7,651 bases of DNA from contig JAIRLH010000139.1 in NCBI GenBank assembly GCA_031259485.1, positions 1 to 7,651 of the forward strand, written 5' to 3'. Positions 1-6,828 of this stretch are shown one piece after another. The notes beneath the pieces were generated by a model, which saw nothing but the letters and a program-made list of their open reading frames with translations, was not told the origin of the DNA and made no database searches. This stretch comes from Elusimicrobiota bacterium. GTDB lineage: Bacteria; Elusimicrobiota; Elusimicrobia; Elusimicrobiales; Elusimicrobiaceae. Position numbers and translations under genes: made by a program. Position 1 is the first letter of the stretch, and every line of letters starts with the position of its first letter.

Positions 1-494
1 CGCGGCAAAGATTTGCCTAAACCGCGTATGAAAACCGGGATTATTTTTACGTCGGGCATTTTTTTCGCTATATGCGCTATGCCGGATTTTAACTCGCCCA
101 TTACCTCCGGCTCGCCGCGGCTGCCTTCGGGGAATATTACGATTATTTTGCCGTCGTTTAGCTTATCGTAGCACGGCGCGAGAATGTCTCTGTCGCCAGC
201 CGAAGGCTTACGTTTAATCGGAATAATCCCGACGACGTTTTGCGAAAACCACGATATTATTTTATTTTTGAGGAAATAATCCGCGGCGGCAACGGGATAT
301 GTGTCCAAAGCGGCTTTCCAGGGAAGTATGCTCATTAAAAGCAAAATGTCCAAATGACTATTGTGATTGGCCGCGATTATCGCCGGCCCTTTTGTTGGCA
401 AAAGCTCTCGGCGTTTTATGTCAATTCCCAAGATAACAAGAATTATGAAACGCCCTATCGCAAGATAAAATATTGCCCTTAATATTTTTGCCAT
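1..494 (-). CDS. plsC: 1-acyl-sn-glycerol-3-phosphate acyltransferase (PlsC family), 3' end cut by window edge
   Basis: This lysophosphatidic acid acyltransferase-like enzyme would transfer an acyl chain to a lysophospholipid, giving phosphatidic acid at the inner membrane. My own translation gives 164 residues from ATG at 494-492 to the left edge, with no stop. A hydrophobic N-terminal anchor (about residues 7-24) precedes the catalytic NHNSHLD motif (His44, Asp49, the H-x4-D pair). The substrate-binding motif FPEGSRG lies at about 121-127, and a later IIPVFIRG segment (about 151-158) matches the downstream family block. PlsC proteins usually have 200-260 residues, so roughly the last quarter to third is missing here. 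The start lies 3 bases after the stop of the upstream cytidylyltransferase gene, which suggests coupled translation; no clear Shine-Dalgarno sequence is visible. The substrate could be another lysolipid, since PlsC relatives differ in specificity. Confidence 0.93.
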   Translation of the reverse strand, partial: MAKILRAIFYLAIGRFIILVILGIDIKRRELLPTKGPAIIAANHNSHLDILLLMSILPWKAALDTYPVAAADYFLKNKIISWFSQNVVGIIPIKRKPSAGDRDILAPCYDKLNDGKIIVIFPEGSRGEPEVMGELKSGIAHIAKKMPDVKIIPVFIRGLGKSLP

Positions 495-497
495 AAT

Positions 498-1442
498 TTA
501 GTAGAAGAAATATCGGCAGAAGTGAAAAAATAACGGAGCGTTATAAGTTAAGCTGTCAATTCTGTCCATTATTCCGCCGTGTCCGGGGATTGAACTTCCC
601 ATATCTTTAATGCCCAAATCTCTTTTTATGGCTGATATCGTAACGTCGCCTATAAATCCGAATACGGACAAAAGGAACCCCGCAAGTATGGATTGACGTA
701 AATCAAAAGGAGTTAAATACGGAGCTATTAAACACGCGAGAACAATGCTTGACAGAACTCCTCCTATAAACCCCGCCCAAGTTTTTTTCGGGCTTACTAC
801 GGGCAATATTTTGCGCTTTCCGAAAGTCTTGCCCCAAACGTATTGCGCTACGTCGTTGGCCTGCGTGATTACGACTAAGAAAAGCATAAGGCCGGCCCCG
901 CCCGCATTGAATGAAGCAAGCGCGGGCAAACGCATAAGATAGGCTGCGTGGCTTAAAGAAAACACGCTTATCATAAGCACCCATTGTATGGACGCAAGGG
1001 ATCTAAGCAGGCCTTCGGTTTCCTCGGTAAACACCATTCGCATAGATAAAAATAAGAACATATATACGGGAATAAAAATAATAAACATTCCATACCAGTC
1101 AAGATATATCCAATAAAATTGCAACGGTATGGAGAGATACGCCCAAAACATCGCGCGCCTGTCTATCCGGCGAGAAGGTACCTGCGAGAAAAATTCTTTA
1201 AGAGCCAAAAAGCTAAGAAACCCGAAGAAAAATAAGGACACGGTTTTGCTTATAAGCACCGCGGCCGAAAAAACGAAAACCATCATCCACCAGCTTTTTG
1301 TGCGCTGTATGAGATTGGAATGATCGGAATCTTTCTTCAATTTTGAAATAATAATAACGCATAAGCTGGCCAATAGCATTATCGTCCACACGGCGCAAAG
1401 AGAATAGAACACGACGGGATTTTTAGTTATTATGTCGCTCAT
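498..1442 (-). CDS. ynbB: phosphatidate cytidylyltransferase (CDP-diacylglycerol synthase), YnbB type
   Basis: It condenses CTP with phosphatidic acid to give CDP-diacylglycerol, the activated donor for phospholipid head-group attachment, in the inner membrane. The 314-residue protein is strongly hydrophobic, with about seven or eight membrane segments (roughly 10-32, 52-85, 100-133, 152-170, 182-193, 222-241, 250-267). The CDS signature is complete at residues 270-296: SAIKRDLGIKD, then PGHGG, then MDRID. SPKKTW at 217-222 is also typical. From memory, several segments (RTKSWW, SFLALKE, LSHAAYL, QYVWGK, APLFFHFCRY) resemble E. coli YnbB more than housekeeping CdsA. The gene overlaps the end of the upstream YnbA-type gene by one base (TAATG), as expected for coupled partners. 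An AAGGAA Shine-Dalgarno sequence lies 8 bases before the ATG. A separate housekeeping cdsA elsewhere in the genome is likely, but that is inference. Confidence 0.92.
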   Translation of the reverse strand: MSDIITKNPVVFYSLCAVWTIMLLASLCVIIISKLKKDSDHSNLIQRTKSWWMMVFVFSAAVLISKTVSLFFFGFLSFLALKEFFSQVPSRRIDRRAMFWAYLSIPLQFYWIYLDWYGMFIIFIPVYMFLFLSMRMVFTEETEGLLRSLASIQWVLMISVFSLSHAAYLMRLPALASFNAGGAGLMLFLVVITQANDVAQYVWGKTFGKRKILPVVSPKKTWAGFIGGVLSSIVLACLIAPYLTPFDLRQSILAGFLLSVFGFIGDVTISAIKRDLGIKDMGSSIPGHGGIMDRIDSLTYNAPLFFHFCRYFFY

Positions 1443-2068
1443 TATTTGTCTTCCTTTGCGGCGGGTTGAAACTCAAGGGCTTTTTTAATTCTGTTGAATA
1501 TCGTAAAAACAAGAAGCGCGGCGATTATGCCGATTAATGCGTTAATAACCGAAAGCGGGAGTTTAAACAAAACTTCAAGTATTGCGATTACCGAAAACCA
1601 AAAAGCTCTGTCGCTTTTGCCCATAGGCCCGTCGTATCTTCTGTCCGCGCCTATTTGTATTCCCATAATCCCGACGGTTTCGCTGATTATCGCCAGAGAA
1701 ATCGCAGTTATCGTTAAATATTCTCCCGTTCCGATAACGATGAGAAACGGAGCGTAAATAACCGCGTCGGACAAAACGTCGCCAAGCTCGTTAAGTATCG
1801 CGCCCAATCGGGATTTTTGCGCGTGTTCTCTTGCAAGCATTCCGTCTATGGCGTTCAATGCCATTCTTACAAATAAAAAAATCGGCAAGATAAGCAGGAC
1901 GATATTGTTTTTGTGCGCGAATTTATAAATAATAAATCCGACAAGTGCGGACATCATAAACGCGCTTATCGTCACGTGGTTCGCAGTAATCCCCGCTTTT
2001 GCCAAAGCGTTTGTAAGCGGCCTTAAAATATTTTGAAACTTTGTTTTTAACTGATATACCGATATCAT
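1442..2068 (-). CDS. ynbA: CDP-alcohol phosphatidyltransferase family protein, YnbA type, with variant active-site motif
   Basis: Members of this integral-membrane family move a phosphatidyl group from CDP-diacylglycerol to an alcohol such as glycerol phosphate, serine or inositol phosphate. The 208-residue protein has about six hydrophobic segments and an ITANHVT block at 27-33 typical of the family. The catalytic signature D-x2-D-G-x2-A-R-x8-G-x3-D-x3-D is present in modified form: Asn72, Asp75-Gly76, Ala79-Arg80, Gly89, Asn93, Asp97. The first and third Asp are thus Asn. As I recall it, E. coli YnbA has the same two changes and a similar GPxGKSDRA segment (147-154 here), so this looks like a subfamily trait, not decay. 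The accepting alcohol cannot be told from the sequence. The gene follows the DUF2238 gene after 26 bases and overlaps the cytidylyltransferase start by one base, so it probably uses the CDP-lipid made by that neighbour. Confidence 0.87.
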   Translation of the reverse strand: MISVYQLKTKFQNILRPLTNALAKAGITANHVTISAFMMSALVGFIIYKFAHKNNIVLLILPIFLFVRMALNAIDGMLAREHAQKSRLGAILNELGDVLSDAVIYAPFLIVIGTGEYLTITAISLAIISETVGIMGIQIGADRRYDGPMGKSDRAFWFSVIAILEVLFKLPLSVINALIGIIAALLVFTIFNRIKKALEFQPAAKEDK

Positions 2069-2094
2069 AATACCAAACCCTTTAATAAGCGTAT

Positions 2095-2778
2095 TTATTT
2101 TAACAGCTCCGCGATTTTTTCTTCGCCAAGCGGCTTATCGTATTTTTCTATTTTGAAACTTTCTTTAAATTCCTTCCAAAATTCTTTTTTATCCAACGTC
2201 AGATTAATAATAGAAACAATCAGCATTGCCAAGCATGCGCCGGTAATGGCAAGTAGCATATCTTTTTGCGCATCCCAAACGTCGCCCTGCATTCCCAAGA
2301 AAGAATTGCCAAGCTCCGCGCTGACGTTCTGCACGGAAAGCCACTCTATAATTTCGTATAAGGCAGAAAGCGCGGCCACTAAATCTATCGGGAAATAATA
2401 AGACCAAAACCCTTTTGTTTTTGAAACGCGGATTAAGACTTCCCTCGTCGGGTAAGCCATCAAAAGCCCGAAGGAAAAATGCACCAGCCTGTCATACATA
2501 TTTCTGTCGGAATTAAGCCAATGCTTTAACGTTTCGCCGAAGGGGACTTCTGAGTAGGAATAATGCGAGCCGACGGTGTGCAAAATCATAAAGACCGCAA
2601 TCAGCGTGTAGGAAACGTTTGAAAGTTTGAAATATCGCCCGAGGATAAAAATCACGGGGATAAAAACAAAAGTCAAATAATTTTCTAAAAGCCAGTCTTG
2701 TGGATAGAGCGGGCCGCAAGCCGCCCAAATCCATACGGCGGCGAAAGAAACGAGGAGAAAAATTTTATATTTAGTCAT
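2095..2778 (-). CDS. yjdF: DUF2238 (YjdF-like) inner membrane protein of unknown function
   Basis: I recognise this 227-residue protein as a DUF2238/YjdF family member; the family has no established biochemical role. It has about six hydrophobic stretches (roughly 5-21, 34-47, 55-68, 98-111, 128-146, 173-193) and a charged C-terminal tail (about 195-227) that should be cytoplasmic. Family landmarks are GPLYPQDWLLENY at 22-34, the HTVGSHYSYSEVPFG block at 67-81, YDRLVHFSFG at 95-104, YEIIEW at 141-146 and QGDVWDAQKDM at 164-174. The many conserved His, Asp, Glu and Trp residues next to membrane segments suggest a catalytic or metal/lipid-binding role, but that is inference. It sits 6 bases after the Aas fusion and 26 bases before the CDP-alcohol phosphatidyltransferase gene. 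The setting points to phospholipid metabolism. No strong Shine-Dalgarno sequence is visible, so translation may be coupled to aas. Confidence 0.85.
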   Translation of the reverse strand: MTKYKIFLLVSFAAVWIWAACGPLYPQDWLLENYLTFVFIPVIFILGRYFKLSNVSYTLIAVFMILHTVGSHYSYSEVPFGETLKHWLNSDRNMYDRLVHFSFGLLMAYPTREVLIRVSKTKGFWSYYFPIDLVAALSALYEIIEWLSVQNVSAELGNSFLGMQGDVWDAQKDMLLAITGACLAMLIVSIINLTLDKKEFWKEFKESFKIEKYDKPLGEEKIAELLK

Positions 2779-2784
2779 ATTTAA

Positions 2785-5700
2785 TTATATCAATTCTTTT
2801 AGTTTCATGTAATCGGTTTTGCCGGTGCCGGTTAGAGGAAGCTCGGATAAAACGCGCACCTCTTTTGGAATCCAAAGCTCGCTGAGGCCTTGCGTTCTGA
2901 AAGCGGAGGCAAGCTCTTTTTGCTCCGCGTCTTGGTGCGCAGTGAACAAAATAATTTGCTCGCCCTTTTTATCGTCTGGGATATTGATTGCCGCCGTTCC
3001 CTCCGGCCAAATTTTGTTTGCCGCTTCTTCCACCGCCGCAAGCGAAACCATTTCGCCGGCAATTTTTGCAAAACGCTTCGCCCTGTCTTTGATAAAAATA
3101 AATCCGTCCGCGTCTATGTCCACAATATCGCCGGTGTCATACCAGCCGTATTCAAGCGGTTGCAAAACGCCGGGCTTGTCTTCCTTCAAATAGCCGAGCA
3201 TTATGTTTTTTCCTTTTACAAACAAACGCTTTCCGTCGGCGATGCCGGGGACTTCTTGCAATTTATATTCTATGCCTGGCAGTAATCTGCCAACGCTCCC
3301 TCGCCTAAAAAACATCGGCGTGTTCAGCGAAAGCGCGGGCGCGGTTTCCGTCGCTCCATATCCTTCCAAAACGCGCACGCCGAAGGTGTCGGTGTAAGCG
3401 CGGTAAGTCTCTTCTTTCAACTTTTCCGCGCCGGCGACGATAAAGCGCACGGAATAAAAATCGTAAGGGTGCGCGACTTTTGCGTATCCGTTCAAAAAAG
3501 TGTCGGTGCCGAACATCACCGTGCAATTTCTGTCGTAAACAAGCTCCGGAATAATGCGGTAATGCAGAGGCGAAGGATACATAAAAACTTTTATGCCTTT
3601 AGTTAGCGGGAGTAGCATTCCGCCCGTCAGGCCGAAGGAATGGAAGATCGGCATAGCGTTGAAAAAACTGTCCAGCAGACCGAAGTCGGCGATACTTGAA
3701 AGTTGCACGCAATTTGCCTGAATGTTTTGATGGCTCAGGGCCACGCCCTTCGGCAAGCCTTCGGAGCCGGAAGTGAACAAAACTGCAACTGTGCTTGCGG
3801 AATTAACTTTGCCGCGGATAATTTTGTAAGCTCTGCGCGGCGAAAAAGACATCAGCCAGCCCGCGATTTTATCAGAGAGAGAAATTTGCTTTTTATAATT
3901 TTCCAAATAATTTATTTCAATGCCTGCTTTGGACATCTCGGTGATAATTTCTTCCAGCCCGCCGCGCGCGACGAATATTTTTGAAGTAAAAATTTTTTTA
4001 ATATTCGCCGCTTTGCAACAAGACAACATATTTTTAACGCCGCTTGAGAAATTGAGCATACACGGGATTCTTCCGCGCGAAGTCAAGGCAAAAAACGCGG
4101 CGACGGAAGCCGTCGCGTTGGGTAGCATAAAGCCGACGTATTCGCCAAACTCCGTGTCTTTTTTAAGCGCGCCGCCAAGCGTAAAAACGGCGGTCAAAAA
4201 CATTCCAAAACTTAGCGGCTTTCTATTGATGTCATCTATGATTTTTTTGTTTCTACCCGCCAAATAATAAGCATCCAAAACAGAATCAAAAATCGTTTGC
4301 TCTATGTTCGCGCTTTCGTATTTCATTTTGCACATAATATCGTATAAAGCCCTGCTGGCCGCGGTGCGGCGCGCGGAACTTTTGAGTTCCGGCGCGACGT
4401 TAAGCCTTGTAGGCGGCATAATGTTTATCGTAATTCCGCTGTCCGGCCTTGTTTTGAATTTGCGGCCGAAGCGCGAAAATAAAGAATACTGGTTCCCCTC
4501 AATATAAATCGGCAAAATATCCGCATTGCTTTTATCGGCAATCATCGCGGGGCCCGGGTAAATTTTCATCAGCCCGCCGGTCATAGTGATTCTGCCTTCT
4601 GGGAATATTACGACTTTGTTGCCCGTCTGTACGCTGTCAATAATAGATTTGACGGCCATCGGATTTATCGGGTCAATAGGGAAATATTTTATGAGATGTA
4701 AAACCGGCGCTACCCACCATTTTTTTGCGACGAATGTATTTATCGCAAAATAAATTTTGCCTTCAAGGTAAATCCACAAAAGCACGGCGTCCAAAAATGA
4801 AGTGTGGTTTGCGATTATGAGGGTATTGCGCTTCGTGTTTGCAAAGTTTTCAAAGCCTTTCACTTCTATTTTGTAAAATCTTTCGAGGACTAATTTGGCA
4901 AAATTTCTGACAGTATGCTCCGGCAAAAGGCCGCAAATATAAATCGCGACGATAAAATTGAAAAGCGCGATTACGGCAAAAATAGACGGGATTTCTAAAC
5001 CCGCTTTCAAAAGCAATGTGCAGGCCGCGCTGCCGACAACCATAAAAAGCGAATTGATAATATTGCCGGTGGCGATAATGCGCGAGCGCATTTTTTCGCC
5101 GGCAAAGATTTGAAGCATGGTGTTGAGCGGCACGATGTAAATTCCGCCGAAAAAAGCGAACAAAAATAAATCCAAAGTTATGCGCTGGCCGCGCCACACG
5201 GAAATAAATTCTTTATAATTTACCGTAGCGGCGCAAGTCCAGCCGCCGCTTGCCAAAGACAAGTCCGCCAAAAACAAAGTCATTATCAGCGCGCTAGCCG
5301 GCACAAATTTGCTCGTGATTTTTCCTTTTAAAAGAAATTGGCAAACGATGGAACCCAAACCGATTCCGCAGGAAAATAAAGTAAGCAAAAACGTAATCAC
5401 CGAAGGCTTACCGTGTAAAATCTTCTCGCCCAGCGATGGCATTTGCGAAACCATCAGCGCGCCGAGCAGCCAAAACCACGATATGCCGAGCACACATAAA
5501 AATATGTCGTGCCTGCGGCGGATAGTCTTCATATTTTTCCACGTTGAGGCGAAAATATTTTTGTTTATTTTCAAATCCGGCGAGACGCTTTCCACTCGCG
5601 GGATAAGCAAGGTGGACAAAAAACCCGCTATGCCGATGCCGACTATCCACGCGGATATTTTTGAAAGCTCGCCGCCGGCGGCAATTATCCCGCCTAGAAT

Positions 5701-6183
5701 CATTCCGAGCAAAATCGCGATATAAGTGCCGGCCTCAAAAAGCCCGTTACCGGCGATAAGTTCGTCTTCTTTAAGCAAATCCGGCAAAATGCTGTATTTG
5801 ACGGGCCCGAAGAATGTGGCCGCCGTTCCCATCAAAAAAAGCACTAAAAGCAAAAAATACGGACTGTGAAGATAAAAGCCCAAAACCGCGGCAAGAACTA
5901 CGAAAATTTCCAAAAATTTCACGATTTTGATTATCAAATCTTTTCGGTATTTGTCGGCAAGCTCTCCGGCGGTAGAGGAGAAAAGAAAAAACGGAAACAT
6001 AAAAAGCCCAACGGCAATGGAGGTTATGACAACTTTATACTCCGCGCTAATCGTCGTGATTTTATATGTCACAAAAATCACCATCGCCATTCGGAAAATA
6101 TTATCGTTAAATGCGGCCAAAAACTGAGTTACAAACGCCGCCGCAAACGACGGCTTAAGAAGAATTTGAATTAATTTGTTCAT
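2785..6183 (-). CDS. aas: LplT-PlsC-Aas fusion: lysophospholipid transporter / acyltransferase / acyl-[ACP] synthetase
   Basis: This 1132-residue protein joins three activities that in E. coli are split between LplT and Aas. Residues 1 to about 420 form an MFS-type transporter with many membrane segments; FLAAFNDN at 21-28 is the usual LplT-like start. Residues about 430-620 form a PlsC domain with NHTSFLD (His460, Asp465) and FPEGRIT at 527-533. Residues about 640-1132 form an AMP-forming acyl synthetase: phosphate-binding loop TSGSEGLPKG at 804-813, GYGATETAP at 941-949, GWYDTGD at 1013-1019, DRAKRFAKIAGEMVSL at 1033-1048 and GTGKTD with catalytic Lys1122. By family knowledge it would flip lysophospholipid inward, activate a fatty acid on ACP and re-acylate the lyso-lipid. 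All core motifs look intact. The fused architecture is known in various bacteria. The start follows the asparaginase stop by 3 bases. Exact lysolipid substrate is unknown. Confidence 0.95.
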   Translation of the reverse strand: MNKLIQILLKPSFAAAFVTQFLAAFNDNIFRMAMVIFVTYKITTISAEYKVVITSIAVGLFMFPFFLFSSTAGELADKYRKDLIIKIVKFLEIFVVLAAVLGFYLHSPYFLLLVLFLMGTAATFFGPVKYSILPDLLKEDELIAGNGLFEAGTYIAILLGMILGGIIAAGGELSKISAWIVGIGIAGFLSTLLIPRVESVSPDLKINKNIFASTWKNMKTIRRRHDIFLCVLGISWFWLLGALMVSQMPSLGEKILHGKPSVITFLLTLFSCGIGLGSIVCQFLLKGKITSKFVPASALIMTLFLADLSLASGGWTCAATVNYKEFISVWRGQRITLDLFLFAFFGGIYIVPLNTMLQIFAGEKMRSRIIATGNIINSLFMVVGSAACTLLLKAGLEIPSIFAVIALFNFIVAIYICGLLPEHTVRNFAKLVLERFYKIEVKGFENFANTKRNTLIIANHTSFLDAVLLWIYLEGKIYFAINTFVAKKWWVAPVLHLIKYFPIDPINPMAVKSIIDSVQTGNKVVIFPEGRITMTGGLMKIYPGPAMIADKSNADILPIYIEGNQYSLFSRFGRKFKTRPDSGITINIMPPTRLNVAPELKSSARRTAASRALYDIMCKMKYESANIEQTIFDSVLDAYYLAGRNKKIIDDINRKPLSFGMFLTAVFTLGGALKKDTEFGEYVGFMLPNATASVAAFFALTSRGRIPCMLNFSSGVKNMLSCCKAANIKKIFTSKIFVARGGLEEIITEMSKAGIEINYLENYKKQISLSDKIAGWLMSFSPRRAYKIIRGKVNSASTVAVLFTSGSEGLPKGVALSHQNIQANCVQLSSIADFGLLDSFFNAMPIFHSFGLTGGMLLPLTKGIKVFMYPSPLHYRIIPELVYDRNCTVMFGTDTFLNGYAKVAHPYDFYSVRFIVAGAEKLKEETYRAYTDTFGVRVLEGYGATETAPALSLNTPMFFRRGSVGRLLPGIEYKLQEVPGIADGKRLFVKGKNIMLGYLKEDKPGVLQPLEYGWYDTGDIVDIDADGFIFIKDRAKRFAKIAGEMVSLAAVEEAANKIWPEGTAAINIPDDKKGEQIILFTAHQDAEQKELASAFRTQGLSELWIPKEVRVLSELPLTGTGKTDYMKLKELI

Positions 6184-6186
6184 ACT

Positions 6187-6675
6187 CTAATTTTTTGTCT
6201 CGAAAACGCCTTGCCTTTTGTTTTTGATTACATTATCAAACTGAAATAGTTTGCCGTTCATCGCCACATAAACGCCGGCGGGCAGCACCTGCGCGAAGGA
6301 AAGCGCGCTCGCCAGATTAAAAATTCCGTCGGATGCGCCGAATTTATAAGGTATCATTGCGCCGGTAAGAACTATGGTCTTATTTTTAATTTTATTGCCC
6401 AGGTATTTGGCCGTGATTTCCATCGTATCCGTGCCGTGGGTTATGACAAGATTTTTTTCGTCGCATTTTTTGCACGCGCGCAGGATTTCGGCGCGGTGTT
6501 TATCGGTCATGTAAAGGCTGTCTATCATCATAAGCGGCGTTATAGAAACCGGAAGCTTGCAGCGCCCCAGGGTAAGGATTTCGCGCAGATGGGTTTTGGT
6601 AAAAAACAGCTCGCCCGTAATCTCGTTGTATTCTTTGTCAAAAGTGCCGCCAGTCGCTATTATTCGCACAGCCAT
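6187..6675 (-). CDS. short single-domain asparaginase-like protein (N-terminal catalytic domain only)
   Basis: The 162-residue product matches the N-terminal domain of bacterial L-asparaginases, which hydrolyse asparagine to aspartate and ammonia. TGGTFD at 8-13 carries the first nucleophilic threonine (Thr11). ITHGTDTMEITAKYL at 78-92 carries the Thr82-Asp83 pair, Lys99 corresponds to the catalytic lysine, and LTGAMIP with SDGIFNLASA at 103-124 closes the fold. Usual asparaginases have about 320-350 residues; the whole C-terminal domain is absent. The stop is followed after 3 bases by the aas start, so there is no room for a lost second half. Short asparaginase-domain proteins of about this length exist in other bacteria, so this is probably a natural form. 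It is the first gene of the operon, with a GGAGGG Shine-Dalgarno sequence 5 bases before ATG. Whether it acts on free asparagine is open. It has no signal peptide and should be cytoplasmic. Confidence 0.85.
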   Translation of the reverse strand: MAVRIIATGGTFDKEYNEITGELFFTKTHLREILTLGRCKLPVSITPLMMIDSLYMTDKHRAEILRACKKCDEKNLVITHGTDTMEITAKYLGNKIKNKTIVLTGAMIPYKFGASDGIFNLASALSFAQVLPAGVYVAMNGKLFQFDNVIKNKRQGVFETKN

Positions 6676-6680
6676 AAAAT

Positions 6681-6686
6681 CCCTCC
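6681..6686 (-). promoter_or_regulatory. Shine-Dalgarno site of the asparaginase-like gene
   Basis: On the minus strand this reads GGAGGG, 5 bases before the ATG at 6675-6673. It is the strongest ribosome binding site in the minus-strand operon and supports that start codon. Confidence 0.75.
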
Positions 6687-6695
6687 GCTTTTAAT

Positions 6696-6724
6696 ATTAT
6701 AGATAATTATTTCGCGGCTTACAT
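6696..6724 (-). promoter_or_regulatory. candidate sigma-70-type promoter for the minus-strand lipid operon
   Basis: A perfect TATAAT lies on the minus strand at 6701-6696. The best-spaced upstream hexamer, 17 bases away at 6724-6719, reads ATGTAA and matches TTGACA at only three positions, so the -35 is weak. Transcription would start near 6689, leaving a very short leader with the GGAGGG site almost at its 5' end. This is a by-eye prediction. Confidence 0.45.
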
Positions 6725-6725
6725 A

Positions 6726-6773
6726 CCGGTTTTGCCGATATTTGCATATCATTAAAAAAGATTGCAAAACCGG
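6726..6773. repeat. perfect 10-bp inverted repeat in the divergent control region (possible operator)
   Basis: The arms CCGGTTTTGC (6726-6735) and GCAAAACCGG (6764-6773) are exact reverse complements with 28 bases between them. Inside the spacer lies a second, smaller palindrome, GATAT-TTGC-ATATC (6737-6750). The right arm overlaps the predicted -35 of the pilin promoter, and the left arm lies next to the minus-strand -35 region. A shared operator for a dimeric regulator is a reasonable reading. A terminator is unlikely, since neither flanking gene ends here and no U-tract follows. Confidence 0.55.
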
Positions 6774-6790
6774 ATCATATTTAGTATAAA
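6762..6790 (+). promoter_or_regulatory. candidate sigma-70-type promoter for the pilin-like gene
   Basis: TTGCAA (6762-6767, four of six matches to TTGACA) is followed after 17 bases by TATAAA (6785-6790, five of six matches to TATAAT). Transcription would begin near 6797, giving a leader of about 32 bases before the GTG start. The prediction was made by eye, but spacing and position are good. Confidence 0.5.
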
Positions 6791-6816
6791 AAGTAGAAAC
6801 TTATTTTTAAATCTTA

Positions 6817-6822
6817 GAGGAG
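6817..6822 (+). promoter_or_regulatory. Shine-Dalgarno site deciding the GTG start of the pilin-like gene
   Basis: GAGGAG lies 6 bases before GTG at 6829. It fixes this non-ATG start, which also places the short basic leader (MKLNKRG) correctly in front of the prepilin cleavage site. Confidence 0.85.
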
Positions 6823-6828
6823 ATTTTT

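Noticed and set aside
703..984. Alternative-frame minus-strand ORF of 93 codons within the cytidylyltransferase gene
   Set aside because: Lies wholly inside a gene with a complete family signature and resembles no protein.
2819..3285. Plus-strand open frames (124 and 131 codons) opposite the 3' end of the aas fusion
   Set aside because: They are antisense to the adenylation domain, whose motifs (GWYDTGD, GTGKTD) are intact; no ribosome binding site or recognisable protein features.
4850..5197. Second minus-strand open frame of 115 codons inside aas
   Set aside because: Out-of-frame shadow of the transporter/PlsC junction, with His/Arg-rich low-plausibility protein text.
5309..5725. Plus-strand open frame of 138 codons
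   Set aside because: It lies antisense to the transporter domain of the fusion protein; the product has no coherent hydrophobic or motif pattern and no Shine-Dalgarno sequence.
5866..6174. Plus-strand open frame of 102 codons rich in Lys and Arg
   Set aside because: Antisense to the hydrophobic N-terminal transporter helices; the basic composition is the expected complement of Ile/Leu/Phe-rich coding.
6187..6675. Frameshifted full-length asparaginase
   Set aside because: The next gene begins 3 bases after the stop and its own N-terminus is a normal LplT start, so there is no hidden C-terminal asparaginase domain in any frame.
6726..6773. Intrinsic terminator in the divergent region
   Set aside because: The 28-base loop is too long, no U-tract follows either arm, and both flanking genes start here rather than end.
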